A stretch of DNA of 64,000 bases from JBHHUI01 sp965248775 (GTDB lineage Bacteria > Chloroflexota > Anaerolineae > Anaerolineales > JBHHUI01): NCBI GenBank assembly GCA_965248775.1, contig OZ252150.1:682001-746000 (forward strand). The letters run 5' to 3'. A program made the translations under genes and the position numbers. Every line of letters begins with the position of its first letter. Position 1 is the first letter of the stretch. Shown piece after piece: positions 36,695 to 45,825 of the stretch. The notes under the pieces are model-generated. The model made no database searches. It saw only the letters and a program-made list of their open reading frames with translations, and had not been told where the DNA came from.

Positions 36695-37256
36695 CTTCAG
36701 CATTCTGCAGGAACCGACAACGCGCGATGAAGCACCTACCTCCCGATCACCGTACAAGACGCAGCTCGTGCTCGAAACATACGCGCGCTTTACGAAACAG
36801 TACCTCCCTGATGTAATGGGGGAACCCCTGGAGACATTATGGGCGGTGACCAGCGGTCTCTGCGCGCAGAACGAGGACCGGCGTTGGATACGCGATGCGG
36901 TAGCTGAGAACCAGCAGACGGTGGCCGCCCAGACCGTGGAACGGCTGAATGATGAGTTGGTGGTCAGGCTCAAAACTATCGTTGAGCAGAGTGTTGGTCC
37001 AAATGACCCGGCCGTGAAGATGTTGGCTGCCTACGGCGACCTTCTGGAAGCCGAGGATAAGAAATTCATGAACGATCTGAAGCTGGCACTTCGAGTGGGT
37101 GTTCAGGTCTTTGAAGAGTTAGAGCGTGACACGATCCGTCAGGGCAGTGATCAACTCTTGGTGGCCGCCAGGGCGATTCCTAAGCTGCTCGAAGGGTACT
37201 ACGATCGGGTGATCTCCGGGATACAAGCGCTCGAGGAAAGTAACCGCGGAGGATAG
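36525..37256 (+). CDS. C-terminal helical domain of the FHA-dioxygenase-b5 protein (frameshifted off)
   Basis: About 243 aa, mostly alpha-helical, rich in charged residues, with no recognised family. It begins with MLGMYEIGAIRRLDLG, which completes the end of the cytochrome b5-type domain in the previous frame, so it is the detached C-terminus of that protein. Helices around YARFTKQYLPDVMG, LWAVTSGLCAQNE and FMNDLKLALRVGVQVFEELE could form a helical bundle. No RBS is seen upstream of 36525, so separate translation is unlikely. Reconstituted length is about 1275 aa. Confidence 0.7.
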   Translation: MLGMYEIGAIRRLDLGREWGVAVGPKGLQVVTLADAFRVWVRFIYFVVELENSLRNDFSILQEPTTRDEAPTSRSPYKTQLVLETYARFTKQYLPDVMGEPLETLWAVTSGLCAQNEDRRWIRDAVAENQQTVAAQTVERLNDELVVRLKTIVEQSVGPNDPAVKMLAAYGDLLEAEDKKFMNDLKLALRVGVQVFEELERDTIRQGSDQLLVAARAIPKLLEGYYDRVISGIQALEESNRGG

Positions 37257-37431
37257 CACTCGTTGGGAACTTCATCTGCTCCCGTCGGCGTAGGATGGGC
37301 ACAACGTGCAATGGTGAACTCCCTCAGGTTGGCGATACCTTCGGCTTCTTAGTAGAGGCGAAGTTCTTTGACGCGCAGAGCGATGATCTTGCATGCTGAC
37401 AATGAGTGACTTGCTAAACTCGGCGGAGGGG

Positions 37432-37531
37432 CTGCGATTCTTAGAATCGCAGGGGGTTTACGTATCCTGACGGGAGTTCAAAGATAAGTTGGAACTCCCA
37501 GTTAATCCGAACTAGGCGAATAAACTGGGAG
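37432..37531. repeat. Three hairpins, two mutually exclusive, before the BshC-like frame
   Basis: Perfect stems are CTGCGATTC/GAATCGCAG (37432-37452, triloop TTA), GGGAGTTC/GAACTCCC (37472-37499) and CTCCCAGTT/AACTGGGAG (37495-37531). The last two share bases 37495-37499 and cannot form together. No T-tract follows. This could be an RNA switch-like leader or palindromic repeats inserted in a decayed gene start. Confidence 0.5.
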
Positions 37532-38535
37532 CCGTCGACAAGAAACTTGTATGTTCGGGTCAGCAGCTCTATGTTGATTACCGGCAATCGGTCTTAAGCA
37601 AAATATTGATCATGCAGGATATGGAAGCGGATGACGATTTGTTCCCGTTTTTTTTGTGGGTTGATACAGATCGATCTGGATCTGATAACCTCATCACAAA
37701 GTTCGCTTGGCCAGCACACAGCAAAAAGGGCCCCATCCGGATCTCACCGTCGGCAGCGAAGGACACCGAATCGAGGTTTGTTCAACTTGATGAGTCGCAG
37801 CTGAGAAGCGCTATCGACAAATTGGGCACCCATCTTCGTCAGTCAGGCGTTAAACGAGAAAGTGCAAAGGCCAAATATCAGCAGCTCAGGGCGATGTTCA
37901 TGCGCGAAAATGCTGGCACCTTGAGTGAATTCAACCTTCGATTGTCTGAATTCCTGCTGGACAATTGTTTCAACTACAATCCATACCCGGTAGTGCTATC
38001 CGACGTACTTAATAAGGGTATGATCACAGATGAAGTGAATTTGTTCGTGAATCATGTTGATGACATTGTGAAGGTGTTCAATGCAGCGATACAGTCGCTA
38101 AAACAAGAGGAGGTTGATCCGCAACTTACAGCATTGGCTGAAAATTATCTGCCACTGTTTTTCTCGTGTGAGTTAGATGATCGCAGGCTACGATTGCATC
38201 AGTATATTGATGGAAATGATCATTTCGCGGTTGGAACATGTAAGTGCGGTCAGGGCTACAAGTTTTACCTGGGCAATACCAGTCTAGACGTTAGTGAGTT
38301 AACGCAGACTGATCGATGGAGTCCGGATGTTTGTTTTCCGATGTTTGTCAATAATCTGGTGAGCGGCTTTGTCGCTGGCAAAAGCTCTGCAATCTATCTG
38401 ATTGTGATGGCCGAGGTGCTTCGCAAGGTCTTGAACAAGCGCCCAGTCCCCGTCTTGGTTCCCGAGAGTTTAGGCAGACCCCCAAGCGGCGATGCTCAAC
38501 CTGATAGTTTGTTGTACAGCTACATGAGCGCATAG
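37516..38535 (+). pseudogene. bshC: BshC-like cysteine-adding enzyme, 5' end decayed
   Basis: The open frame after TAG 37513-37515 encodes KKLVCSGQQLYVDYRQSVLS and PFFLWVDTDRSGSD. These correspond to the TGQQ...GPLYT...K and PVFW-x-A-x-EDHD regions of BshC. A later segment, VNNLVSGFVAGKSSAIYLIV, fits the BshC GGPxE-containing region but lacks those residues. The conserved part begins upstream of the first usual start codon (TTG 37606), and the same frame has TGA at 37468 and TAG at 37513. The N-terminal part of the protein is therefore probably lost. It is shorter (about 340 aa) than typical BshC (over 500). Its place between BshA and BshB1 supports the call; it may be a divergent paralog. 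Confidence 0.5.
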
Positions 38536-38566
38536 TTCTGCCAGCGAGAATAATCCTGAGTGACAT

Positions 38567-39346
38567 ATGGCCGAATCACTGGATATACTGGTCTTTTCCC
38601 CTCACCCAGATGATGCCGAGATAGGGTGTGGAGGTAGTCTGCTCCTCGCTACCGACAAGGGGCAGCAAGTGGTCATCGCCGACCTGTCGGAGGGAGAGCA
38701 GTCGACTCGGGGTACGCGGGAGCGCCGCGCGCGAGAAAAAGCGACGGCAGCTGATTTACTGGGACTGAGTGACCGGTTGTCTGTCGGCCTGCCGGACACC
38801 GAAATCGGGAGCGACCCCGCGAATCGGCAACCCCTTATCCAGATCATCCGCGAAACCCGGCCCCGTATCGTCTTGGCACCGTACTGGAACGATCGCCATC
38901 CAGATCACGCGGCCGCTGGTACATTAGTGCAGCATGCTTGTTTCTACGCCGGCGTGGGCAAGCTGGGTTCAGGACATCCTTACCGACCAGAGCGGTTATT
39001 TTATTATATGCTTCATAATCCCTTTGAGCCCTCGCTCGTCGTAGACATATCGCCGGTCTGGTCACGTAAATTGGCGGTCTTGGCGGCCTACGAGAGCCAA
39101 CTCATGTCGCACAAGGAAAAGTCGGAAACCAGCGGGCCGGACGAAGGCGACCGGGAAACGGCAATAAGCCGGCCCGACTTTATGCGTGCTTACGAGGCGC
39201 GGGCCATCTGGCTCGGCGCCATGATCGGCAGCGCTTATGGCGAAGCGTTTTTTACATCTGGCCCCGTTCCGCTCAGCAAACTGCCAGGACTTGATAGCCC
39301 GGCTCCAATCTCAGACGAGTTGCCGCCATATAATGTGTATCTGTAA
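38567..39346 (+). CDS. bshB1: BshB1-like PIG-L deacetylase
   Basis: This 259-aa zinc-dependent deacetylase has the metal motif SPHPDDAEIGCGG and the second site DRHPDHAAAG. The BshB1-like stretch GEQSTRGTRERRAREKATAA and LPDTEIGSD match bacillithiol deacetylases, which remove acetyl from GlcNAc-malate to give GlcN-malate, the BshC substrate. It lies 31 bp after the BshC-like gene and is probably co-transcribed. Among the PIG-L proteins in this window it is the best candidate for BshB. Confidence 0.85.
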   Translation: MAESLDILVFSPHPDDAEIGCGGSLLLATDKGQQVVIADLSEGEQSTRGTRERRAREKATAADLLGLSDRLSVGLPDTEIGSDPANRQPLIQIIRETRPRIVLAPYWNDRHPDHAAAGTLVQHACFYAGVGKLGSGHPYRPERLFYYMLHNPFEPSLVVDISPVWSRKLAVLAAYESQLMSHKEKSETSGPDEGDRETAISRPDFMRAYEARAIWLGAMIGSAYGEAFFTSGPVPLSKLPGLDSPAPISDELPPYNVYL

Positions 39347-39577
39347 AGTGCGGGCTCGATTTTACGTTCTGGTTGTGCAAGTGAGTATGTGAGATCAACT
39401 GTCGCGTCCAGGCCAAAGGGCGTGACCGGATGATGGCCACACATTTGTTATCATTGATATCCACGGACGTTGGTTGACCAACAAATCTAAGCTTCCCAGC
39501 AGGGAATCTTAGTCTACACTGCAACTGAGTGATGAGGACTATTTAGTAAATCATTCAGACTGGGCGGGCTAAACACA

Positions 39578-39607
39578 TTGGAAAGCTGCTGGCGATCCTC
39601 TTATATT
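39578..39607 (+). promoter_or_regulatory. Possible sigma-70-type promoter of htpG
   Basis: TTGGAA (39578-39583) and TATATT (39602-39607) are spaced 18 bp apart, 59 bp before the htpG start. No CIRCE or other heat-shock operator was recognised. The rest of the 39347-39666 gap shows no gene. Confidence 0.35.
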
Positions 39608-39666
39608 TTTCTGGTATCCTCTAGTCCGTCAATTACTAACTAAATTCAAATTTCGGAGTTGCTTCA

Positions 39667-41571
39667 ATGACAGACAGTTCTGCACCGGTTGCCGAACCTA
39701 TCGAATTTCAAGCTGAAATTCGGCAGCTGCTAGATATTCTTATTCATTCCCTGTATACACAGAAGGAAATCTTTCTGCGCGAACTCATCTCAAACGCTTC
39801 CGATGCGCTCAACCGAATTCAATTTGAGATGCTTACAAATCGGGACGTGCGAGACATGGACGCCGAACTAGCGCTCTGGGTTAAGGCGGACGAAGAAGAA
39901 CGAACGCTGACCATCCGTGACAGTGGTGTGGGCATGACTCGTGAAGATATGATTACTGACCTCGGCACAATTGCACATTCTGGTGCGCGTGCTTTTTTGG
40001 AGGCAGCCGGAGATAGTGCCGAGAATCCTACCGACATCATCGGACAATTTGGCGTGGGATTCTATTCTGTCTTTATGGTAGCTGATGAAGTTCGGGTCAC
40101 TTCGCGCTCTTTTGAGCCTGACGCAGAAGCCTTTGTTTGGACGGCAACAGGTGGGGACGGTTATACCATCGAACCCGCTGAGATGGAGCAGCGCGGTACC
40201 ACAATTGAAGTCAAGCTCAAAGAAGATGAGGCCGAATTTGCAAAGGAATATCGTATCCATGAAATCATTCGCAAGCATTCGGACTTTGTTGCTTATCCCA
40301 TCTATCTCGGGAGCGGTGATGCCGAGCGCAAGAAGGATGGCTATTCACAAGCAAACAGGCAAACTGCCATCTGGCGGCAATCTGTTCGCGAGATTCAAGA
40401 TGAGCAATACGACGATTTCTACAAGCAGCTCACGTTAGACTTTGAGTCTCCGCTGACTCGCATCCACTATGTGACCGACGCGCCGGTGCAGATGTATGCG
40501 CTGCTGTTCCTGCCCAAAAAGGCTGATCCTGGACTTCTCAGCCCGCGCAGGGAGGATGGCCTGAAGCTGTACATCCGCAAAGTACTCATTCAGGAATGCA
40601 GCAAGGATTTGCTGCCACAGTATTTCCGATTTGTGGAAGGTGTAGTCGACAGTGAGGATCTGCCTCTCAATGTTTCCCGAGAGGCAGTGCAGGCCAGCGC
40701 GGTGATTGCTCGTATGAAAAAGGCTCTCACGCGAAAAGTGATCGATAGTTTGCGCGATCTCGCCAGCGAAGAGCCGGAACAGTATGAAGTGTTTTGGAAA
40801 GAGTACGGTCGTTTCATCAAAGAAGGGGTCTCCAGCGATCATGCTTCCGGTCGCGATCTGTATTCTTTGCTGCGCTTTAATAGCACTGAAAAACCGGAGG
40901 AGCTGACTTCACTCGCTGACTACGTCGAACGCATGAAGACGCATCAGAAGGATATTTACTTCCTGATTGGGGACGATCCCCGCTCTGTGCAGCGTAGCCC
41001 CCATCTGGACTACTTTAAGAAGAATGATTACGAAGTGCTCACACTGACAGACCCGATGGACTCTTTCATGCTGATGGGGCTGCAGGAATTCGAAGGGAAG
41101 AAGTTGAGAAATGTTGCTGCTGCCGACACGGAGCTGCCTGCCGCGGAGGAGAAAGAACCCGAGACGGAAGGTGAGAGTCTGGCGGCCGGTGAACTAGCTC
41201 GGCTCATTGCCAAGTTCAAAGCACAGCTCGGCGAGCGGGTAACCGATGTTGTCACCACAGATCGCCTGACAGAGTCTCCGGCGCGCCTCGTTGATCCGGA
41301 TGGTGCCGTCAACCAGGAGATGCAGCGCGTCTATCGCATGCTGGAGCAGGATTTTGAAGTGCCGAAGAAAATTCTGGAATTAAATCCGCGACACAGTCTA
41401 TTGCGCAAGATGGCGACTCTGACAGAGCCGAACGAACTGCTCGACACTTGTGTGGAGCAAGTCTATGAGAGCGCACTCTTAATAGAAGGTCTCCATCCTG
41501 ACCCGGCCAGTATGATTCCTCGCATCCAGGAAATTATGGAGGCTGCGGCCGTCGTGAACAAATCCGAATAG
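39667..41571 (+). CDS. htpG: Hsp90 chaperone HtpG
   Basis: This 634-aa ATP-dependent chaperone has the GHKL ATPase motifs in order: FLRELISNASDAL, DSGVGMT, and the lid/third motif GQFGVGFYS. The middle domain has FLPKKADPGLLSPRREDGL and YFRFVEGVVDSEDLPLNVSR, and a C-terminal dimerisation domain follows. Length is normal. It is flanked by a 320-bp gap upstream and a 269-bp gap downstream and seems to be transcribed alone. ATG 39667 is the obvious family start. Confidence 0.97.
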   Translation: MTDSSAPVAEPIEFQAEIRQLLDILIHSLYTQKEIFLRELISNASDALNRIQFEMLTNRDVRDMDAELALWVKADEEERTLTIRDSGVGMTREDMITDLGTIAHSGARAFLEAAGDSAENPTDIIGQFGVGFYSVFMVADEVRVTSRSFEPDAEAFVWTATGGDGYTIEPAEMEQRGTTIEVKLKEDEAEFAKEYRIHEIIRKHSDFVAYPIYLGSGDAERKKDGYSQANRQTAIWRQSVREIQDEQYDDFYKQLTLDFESPLTRIHYVTDAPVQMYALLFLPKKADPGLLSPRREDGLKLYIRKVLIQECSKDLLPQYFRFVEGVVDSEDLPLNVSREAVQASAVIARMKKALTRKVIDSLRDLASEEPEQYEVFWKEYGRFIKEGVSSDHASGRDLYSLLRFNSTEKPEELTSLADYVERMKTHQKDIYFLIGDDPRSVQRSPHLDYFKKNDYEVLTLTDPMDSFMLMGLQEFEGKKLRNVAAADTELPAAEEKEPETEGESLAAGELARLIAKFKAQLGERVTDVVTTDRLTESPARLVDPDGAVNQEMQRVYRMLEQDFEVPKKILELNPRHSLLRKMATLTEPNELLDTCVEQVYESALLIEGLHPDPASMIPRIQEIMEAAAVVNKSE

Positions 41572-41840
41572 AAGCGCAGCGTATTAATCAAGGGCCCTGA
41601 ATGACCGCCAAAACTGATTTTCAGCGAGGAGTTGCAGAGTGTGCATAGATTATTTGCATGTTAATATTCTGCGATCCTTGCTGTGAATTTTAGGATTGAC
41701 GGCACCAAGACGGGAAATGTGTCTCAGAGTTTTACTTCGGATCAGAAAACCAGAATTAACCTCGCCTACGAGCGCAAATTCATTTATACTGCTGTGCGCA
41801 TGGAAATTTTCCTTGTGCCAAACGTAATCTGGAGAGCGGA

Positions 41841-43100
41841 ATGTCTCAACCCAATTGGATAGGCCAGACACTGAATGGCCGCTATAAAATCGAAGAATTG
41901 CTCGGTCAGGGCGGCATGTCTTCGGTATACAAAGGTAACGATCCCAATCTGAGCCGCTCAGTGGCCATCAAGCTGATCCATTCTCACCTGTCGAATAATC
42001 CTGAATTTGTGCGTCGCTTTGAGCAGGAAGCGGCTGCTGTCGCCCAATTGCGCCATCCCAATATCATCCAGGTTTACGACTTTGCAAATGAGGGCGACGT
42101 ATATTACATGGTGCTGGAGTACGTCCCGGGCGAGACACTCCAGGATCAACTGGAGGCATTGAGCAACTCCGGCAAGCGCATGGAAGTAGCCGAGGTGGCG
42201 AGCATCCTGGCCAGTGTGGGAGATGCCGTCGCATACGCCCATGAGAAAGGTATGATCCATCGTGATCTGAAGCCTGCCAATGTGATGATCCGTCCGAACG
42301 GCGATCCGATCCTGATGGACTTTGGCGTCGCCAAGATGCTCGGCGGCGCGCAGCATACCGCCACAGGAGCAGTGATCGGAACGGCACTTTACATGGCTCC
42401 AGAGCAAGTTCGCGGTGAGATTCCGGATGAGCGCGCGGACATCTATTCCCTGGGAGTGATGCTTTTCGAAATTGCGACCGGCAAGCGCCCCTACGATGGG
42501 GATTCCGCGATCTCGATCATGATGAAGCACATCAATGATGCAGTGCCGGACGTGCGCGCTTTGCGCGACGATGTGCCCCAAGGGCTTGCGGATGTGATCA
42601 CAAGGGCGATGGCAAAGACGCGGGAGGAGCGTTTCCAGTCTGCTGCTGAGCTTGCAATGGCCTTGCGTGGAATCTCCTCCGCTCCATCCTCGAGCGCAGC
42701 TGTTACCGAAGCGCCCCCCAGCGCGATGGTTGTGAGTGATCTGCCGGAAGCCACGGTGGTTGAGACAATTGAACCGGTGCCAGCACCCATACCGGGAGCC
42801 ACGGTGGTTGAGACTGTTGAACCTGTGCCAGTACCCGTACCGGGAGCCACGGTGGTTGAGACAGTTGAACCAGTGCCAGCTCCCATACCGGAATCAGTCC
42901 CAGTCAGTACAACGCCACCTTCAAAAGCACCAGTCACTCCCGAATCAGTCATCGCAACGGCGCCTGTGCCGACTCCAGAACCTACGCTGGTCCCAACTCC
43001 AACGGAGAGCTCGGGTCGTTCGCGCAGGCCGTTACTCATTGCCGGTGTAGTCGGCATTGTCGTCTTGTTCTGTCTTGCTGTAGGGGGCTTTTTTGCTTAA
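41841..43100 (+). CDS. PknB-type Ser/Thr kinase with C-terminal TM segment
   Basis: 419 aa. Kinase domain about 13-275: LGQGGMSSVYKG (glycine loop), Lys44 in VAIKL, HRDLKPANVM (catalytic loop), DFGVAKML, and the activation segment TATGAVIGTALYMAPEQ. A Pro/Val/Glu linker follows with three 16-residue repeats (about 304-351), and a TM helix (LLIAGVVGIVVLFCLAVGG, near the end). TAA at 43098-43100 lies in the same frame as the formylglycine-generating-enzyme-like domain that starts right after. The protein was probably kinase-TM-sensor, and the stop removes the outer domain. The truncated kinase could still be active and membrane-anchored. Confidence 0.92.
   Translation: MSQPNWIGQTLNGRYKIEELLGQGGMSSVYKGNDPNLSRSVAIKLIHSHLSNNPEFVRRFEQEAAAVAQLRHPNIIQVYDFANEGDVYYMVLEYVPGETLQDQLEALSNSGKRMEVAEVASILASVGDAVAYAHEKGMIHRDLKPANVMIRPNGDPILMDFGVAKMLGGAQHTATGAVIGTALYMAPEQVRGEIPDERADIYSLGVMLFEIATGKRPYDGDSAISIMMKHINDAVPDVRALRDDVPQGLADVITRAMAKTREERFQSAAELAMALRGISSAPSSSAAVTEAPPSAMVVSDLPEATVVETIEPVPAPIPGATVVETVEPVPVPVPGATVVETVEPVPAPIPESVPVSTTPPSKAPVTPESVIATAPVPTPEPTLVPTPTESSGRSRRPLLIAGVVGIVVLFCLAVGGFFA
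42750..42893 (+). repeat. Three tandem 48-bp repeats in the kinase linker
   Basis: Units at 42750-42797, 42798-42845 and 42846-42893 each encode ATVVETxEPVPxPxP plus Gly/Glu. They differ at a few bases. The in-frame 48-bp unit can change the length of the juxtamembrane linker without breaking the gene. Confidence 0.9.
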
Positions 43101-44033
43101 CGCCAATTTTTTGGAGGCGCTGAAACCCAGCAAGCGACTGAGGTTGCTCTGGGTGTTGCGCCGACGGATGAGATCGTGGCCACAGATATTGTCGTCGAGC
43201 CGATAGATGAGCCGACAACTGTGCCGACAGAGCCGCCTCCACCAACAGAGGTGCCCACCGAAGCACCCACGGAAGCACCGACTCCGATTCCTGTGCCCGA
43301 CGGTATGGCCTTGATTGCAGCGGGTAGCTTCTTGCTCGGTACCGACACCGCATTCTTAAATGAACAACCAGAACATCCCGTCTTCCTGGATGCATTCTTT
43401 ATGGACCTCTTCGAGGCTACCAATGTGCAATACCAAGAATGTGTGAATTCTGGTGCCTGTACATCGGTGGGCGGGCCGGTTGGATCGGATCAGCATCCTG
43501 TAGTAAATGTCTCCTGGGAACGGGCGCAGACATTCTGTGGCTGGGCTGGAAAACGCTTGCCAACGGAAGCTGAATGGGAATATGCCGCCGGTGGTCCAGA
43601 AGGTTTGACATGGCCCTGGGGGAATGAATTCGATGCGTCCCTCTCGGCCGCCAGTACACCAGCGACTCAATCTGTTGGAACTTTTCCGGGGGGTGTCAGT
43701 CCGTTAGGAATCTTTGATATGGCGGGGAATGTTGTGGAATGGGTGGCCGATGTCTATGTGGCTGATTTCTATGCGAACTCTTCTGCGCTAAATCCGCGAT
43801 CGACCGGGACGGGTAATGAACGTGTCTACCGTGGCGGTAGTTATGGCAACACCGATGGCTCTTTCTACACCACGACTCGGCGCTTCGTTCAGTCACGTTC
43901 GTTTTCTGATACAGATATTGGCTTACGCTGCGCAATGGACGCGCCGATAGTGGATCAGGAGACACGCGATCTCCAGGTAGCGGAGTTTTGTGAGGCGTTC
44001 TTCAATGATGCTGAGGCAGGTGAGTGTCCTTAA
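43101..44033 (+). pseudogene. FGE-sulfatase (SUMF1-like) domain cut from its kinase by a stop
   Basis: The frame of the kinase continues after TAA 43098-43100 (RQFFGGAETQQATEV). A Thr/Pro-rich extracellular linker (about 43195-43290) leads into a formylglycine-generating-enzyme-like domain. Its segments are MALIAAGSFLLGTD, EQPEHPVFLDAFFMD, PVVNVSWERAQTFCGWAGKR, LPTEAEWEYAAGG, DMAGNVVEWVADVY and VYRGGSYGNTDG. In kinases this fold acts as an outer sensor/binding module. There is no signal peptide or RBS at a start codon just after the stop, so separate export is unlikely. It is convergent with and overlaps by 4 bp the esterase gene. Confidence 0.8.
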
Positions 44034-44800
44034 CGAACCGTCAAGATTTCCTGTAACCAAGCGCCCAGGTCCCGAAAGCCCTGGGCGTTTAGTTTATGGC
44101 CGCTTTCGTATTCATGATAGGTGACAGCAGCATTCTTGCGCGTGAAATTTTCCCGGCTGGACCGAGCCGATTCAATGGGAACGGTATCATCATCTCTACC
44201 ATGCGCGATAAAGATTGGCATTCCGGCAAGAGAATTATGCCTTGGTAGATCGGGAGCATACCGACCCAGTTCGTTTCCCGACCCAGGACCTTCGGGACTG
44301 GGCGGTACTGAGTGGACTGGGCTGGCCCCGGCAATACTCGCCAATCCGAGAGTAATCTCGGGGTAGGAAAGGGTCAGGGCTTGGCAAACCGCTGCCCCCT
44401 GGCTGAAACCAATCAGGACGATGCGGTCGTGTGAAATGGGGTGCAGCGTGGGCAAGCTGCTGACGAAATGTCGCAGCGTGGCAACTGCCTCCGTGAATTC
44501 GTCGGGCCGTGATTCTGTAGCGCGCTCATCGTGAGCGAACCAGACATACCCGCCCGAATCTAATTTATGTGGAGCGCGCGGAGTTACAATTGCCGCCTCG
44601 CGCGGCACTGCTCGCGAGAAAATCCACATCACACTTTCGTCGCCACCCCAGCCGTGAACCATAACCACTGTGGGAACTGGTTTGGAAATATCCTCCGGAA
44701 GTCTTACGCAATGGATCAGTCCACTCACGCTCGCATCAGGATCATTCGGTCCGGCCCAAACAATATTGCCGAATTGGGGTGGAAAGCTAGGTCCTTCCAT
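44030..44800 (-). CDS. Alpha/beta hydrolase (carboxylesterase/phospholipase-like)
   Basis: This 256-aa cytosolic serine hydrolase of the carboxylesterase/YpfH-like type has the oxyanion segment VMVHGWGGD, nucleophile Ser in IGFSQGAAV, acid Asp in AHGRDDDTVP and His in YESGHKL. No signal peptide is seen. It faces the preceding gene tail to tail (4-bp overlap) and diverges from the PIG-L gene at 44903, with a 102-bp shared upstream region. The substrate is unknown. Confidence 0.88.
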   Translation of the reverse strand: MEGPSFPPQFGNIVWAGPNDPDASVSGLIHCVRLPEDISKPVPTVVMVHGWGGDESVMWIFSRAVPREAAIVTPRAPHKLDSGGYVWFAHDERATESRPDEFTEAVATLRHFVSSLPTLHPISHDRIVLIGFSQGAAVCQALTLSYPEITLGLASIAGASPVHSVPPSPEGPGSGNELGRYAPDLPRHNSLAGMPIFIAHGRDDDTVPIESARSSRENFTRKNAAVTYHEYESGHKLNAQGFRDLGAWLQEILTVR

Positions 44801-44902
44801 GAACTCGCAATTCTACAGTATGGAATCCTGCATCTCATTTGGACAGTATTGACGCTTGTGTCTGGCTCTGTGTAGACTCACTTTATACGACTGAGGTGTA
44901 AA

Positions 44903-45733
44903 TTGTCTATCGATATTCTTGCAATATTTGCACATCCCGATGATGAATTTTTCGTTTGCGGCATGCTGGCTAAGCTGGTCGGGGAGGGTAAGCAGATTGT
45001 GCTCGTCTCGACAACCCGGGGAGAAGCTGGAGAGATCAGCGACCCGGAGTTGGCAACAACCGACAACCTTGGCGAGGTTCGCGAACAGGAACTGATCAGC
45101 GCTGCAGCGGCGCTCGGAATTCAGGATGTACGCTTTCTTGGGTATCGCGACTCTGGAATGGAAAGCACGCCGCAGAACGATGACCCGCGCGCACTATATC
45201 AGGCCGAACCCGCAGAAGTGGTTGGACGCGTAGTGCGCATGATCCGCGAACTGCAGCCCCGTATTATCATTACGTTCGAGCCTTATGGAATTTATGGCCA
45301 TCCAGACCACATTGCCACGAGTAAATATGTAACAGCGGCTTTTCGCGCAGCTGCCGATGAAGCCGCCTACCCAGAGGCCGGAAACCCCTGGCAAGCGGAG
45401 ATGCTTTTCCACAGTGGGGTGCCCTACAAGAAGTTCAGGGAGTTGCGAGCAAACATGGAAGCCGTGGGCGGCGACACATCTGATTTAGCCGTTTTTGATT
45501 CAATGGAAGCACATGCCATCGATGATAAGATAACGCATCGATTTGATATCTCTGCGTTTCAGGATGTCAAGTTTGAGACCATTCAATTTCATCGCACCCA
45601 ATTTGGCCCGGAAAATATCATGTTGAAAATGTCGGAAGACATGCGGAACGCATTGCTGGGTGAGGAATATCTTATCCAGGTGGAGCCGTCAGTCCCGAAC
45701 GGTACACCAATTCAGACCAAAATTAATTTGTAG
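44903..45733 (+). CDS. PIG-L-family deacetylase/amidase
   Basis: This 276-aa LmbE-like zinc hydrolase has the metal motif IFAHPDDEFF and the second site GIYGHPDHIATS. STTRGEAGEISDPE is typical of mycothiol/bacillithiol-conjugate amidase-like members. Translation probably starts at TTG 44903 after GAGGTG. It is the third PIG-L gene in the window. A role in thiol-conjugate detoxification is suggested by the nearby bacillithiol genes but is not proven. Confidence 0.87.
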   Translation: MSIDILAIFAHPDDEFFVCGMLAKLVGEGKQIVLVSTTRGEAGEISDPELATTDNLGEVREQELISAAAALGIQDVRFLGYRDSGMESTPQNDDPRALYQAEPAEVVGRVVRMIRELQPRIIITFEPYGIYGHPDHIATSKYVTAAFRAAADEAAYPEAGNPWQAEMLFHSGVPYKKFRELRANMEAVGGDTSDLAVFDSMEAHAIDDKITHRFDISAFQDVKFETIQFHRTQFGPENIMLKMSEDMRNALLGEEYLIQVEPSVPNGTPIQTKINL

Positions 45734-45825
45734 CGCGTAGGTTATCATAATAATCGCAGTATTTGAAAAATGATCTGTCTAAGCTACACGACGTCCAATA
45801 GGAAACCGGAAGGATTTCCGAATTG

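Noticed and set aside
36600..37200. Long opposite-strand frames over the dioxygenase, XDH and IS genes
   Set aside because: They are shadows of well-supported genes on the other strand and carry no family motifs.
885..43110. Genome-wide stop-codon reassignment (TAG or TAA read as an amino acid)
   Set aside because: Many intact genes end with TAG (for example at 4435, 5397, 19492, 41571, 59741) or TAA at family-typical C-termini. The in-frame stops at 892, 25226, 37513 and 43098 are better explained by mutation. Only the TGA at 23456 has a specific Sec context.
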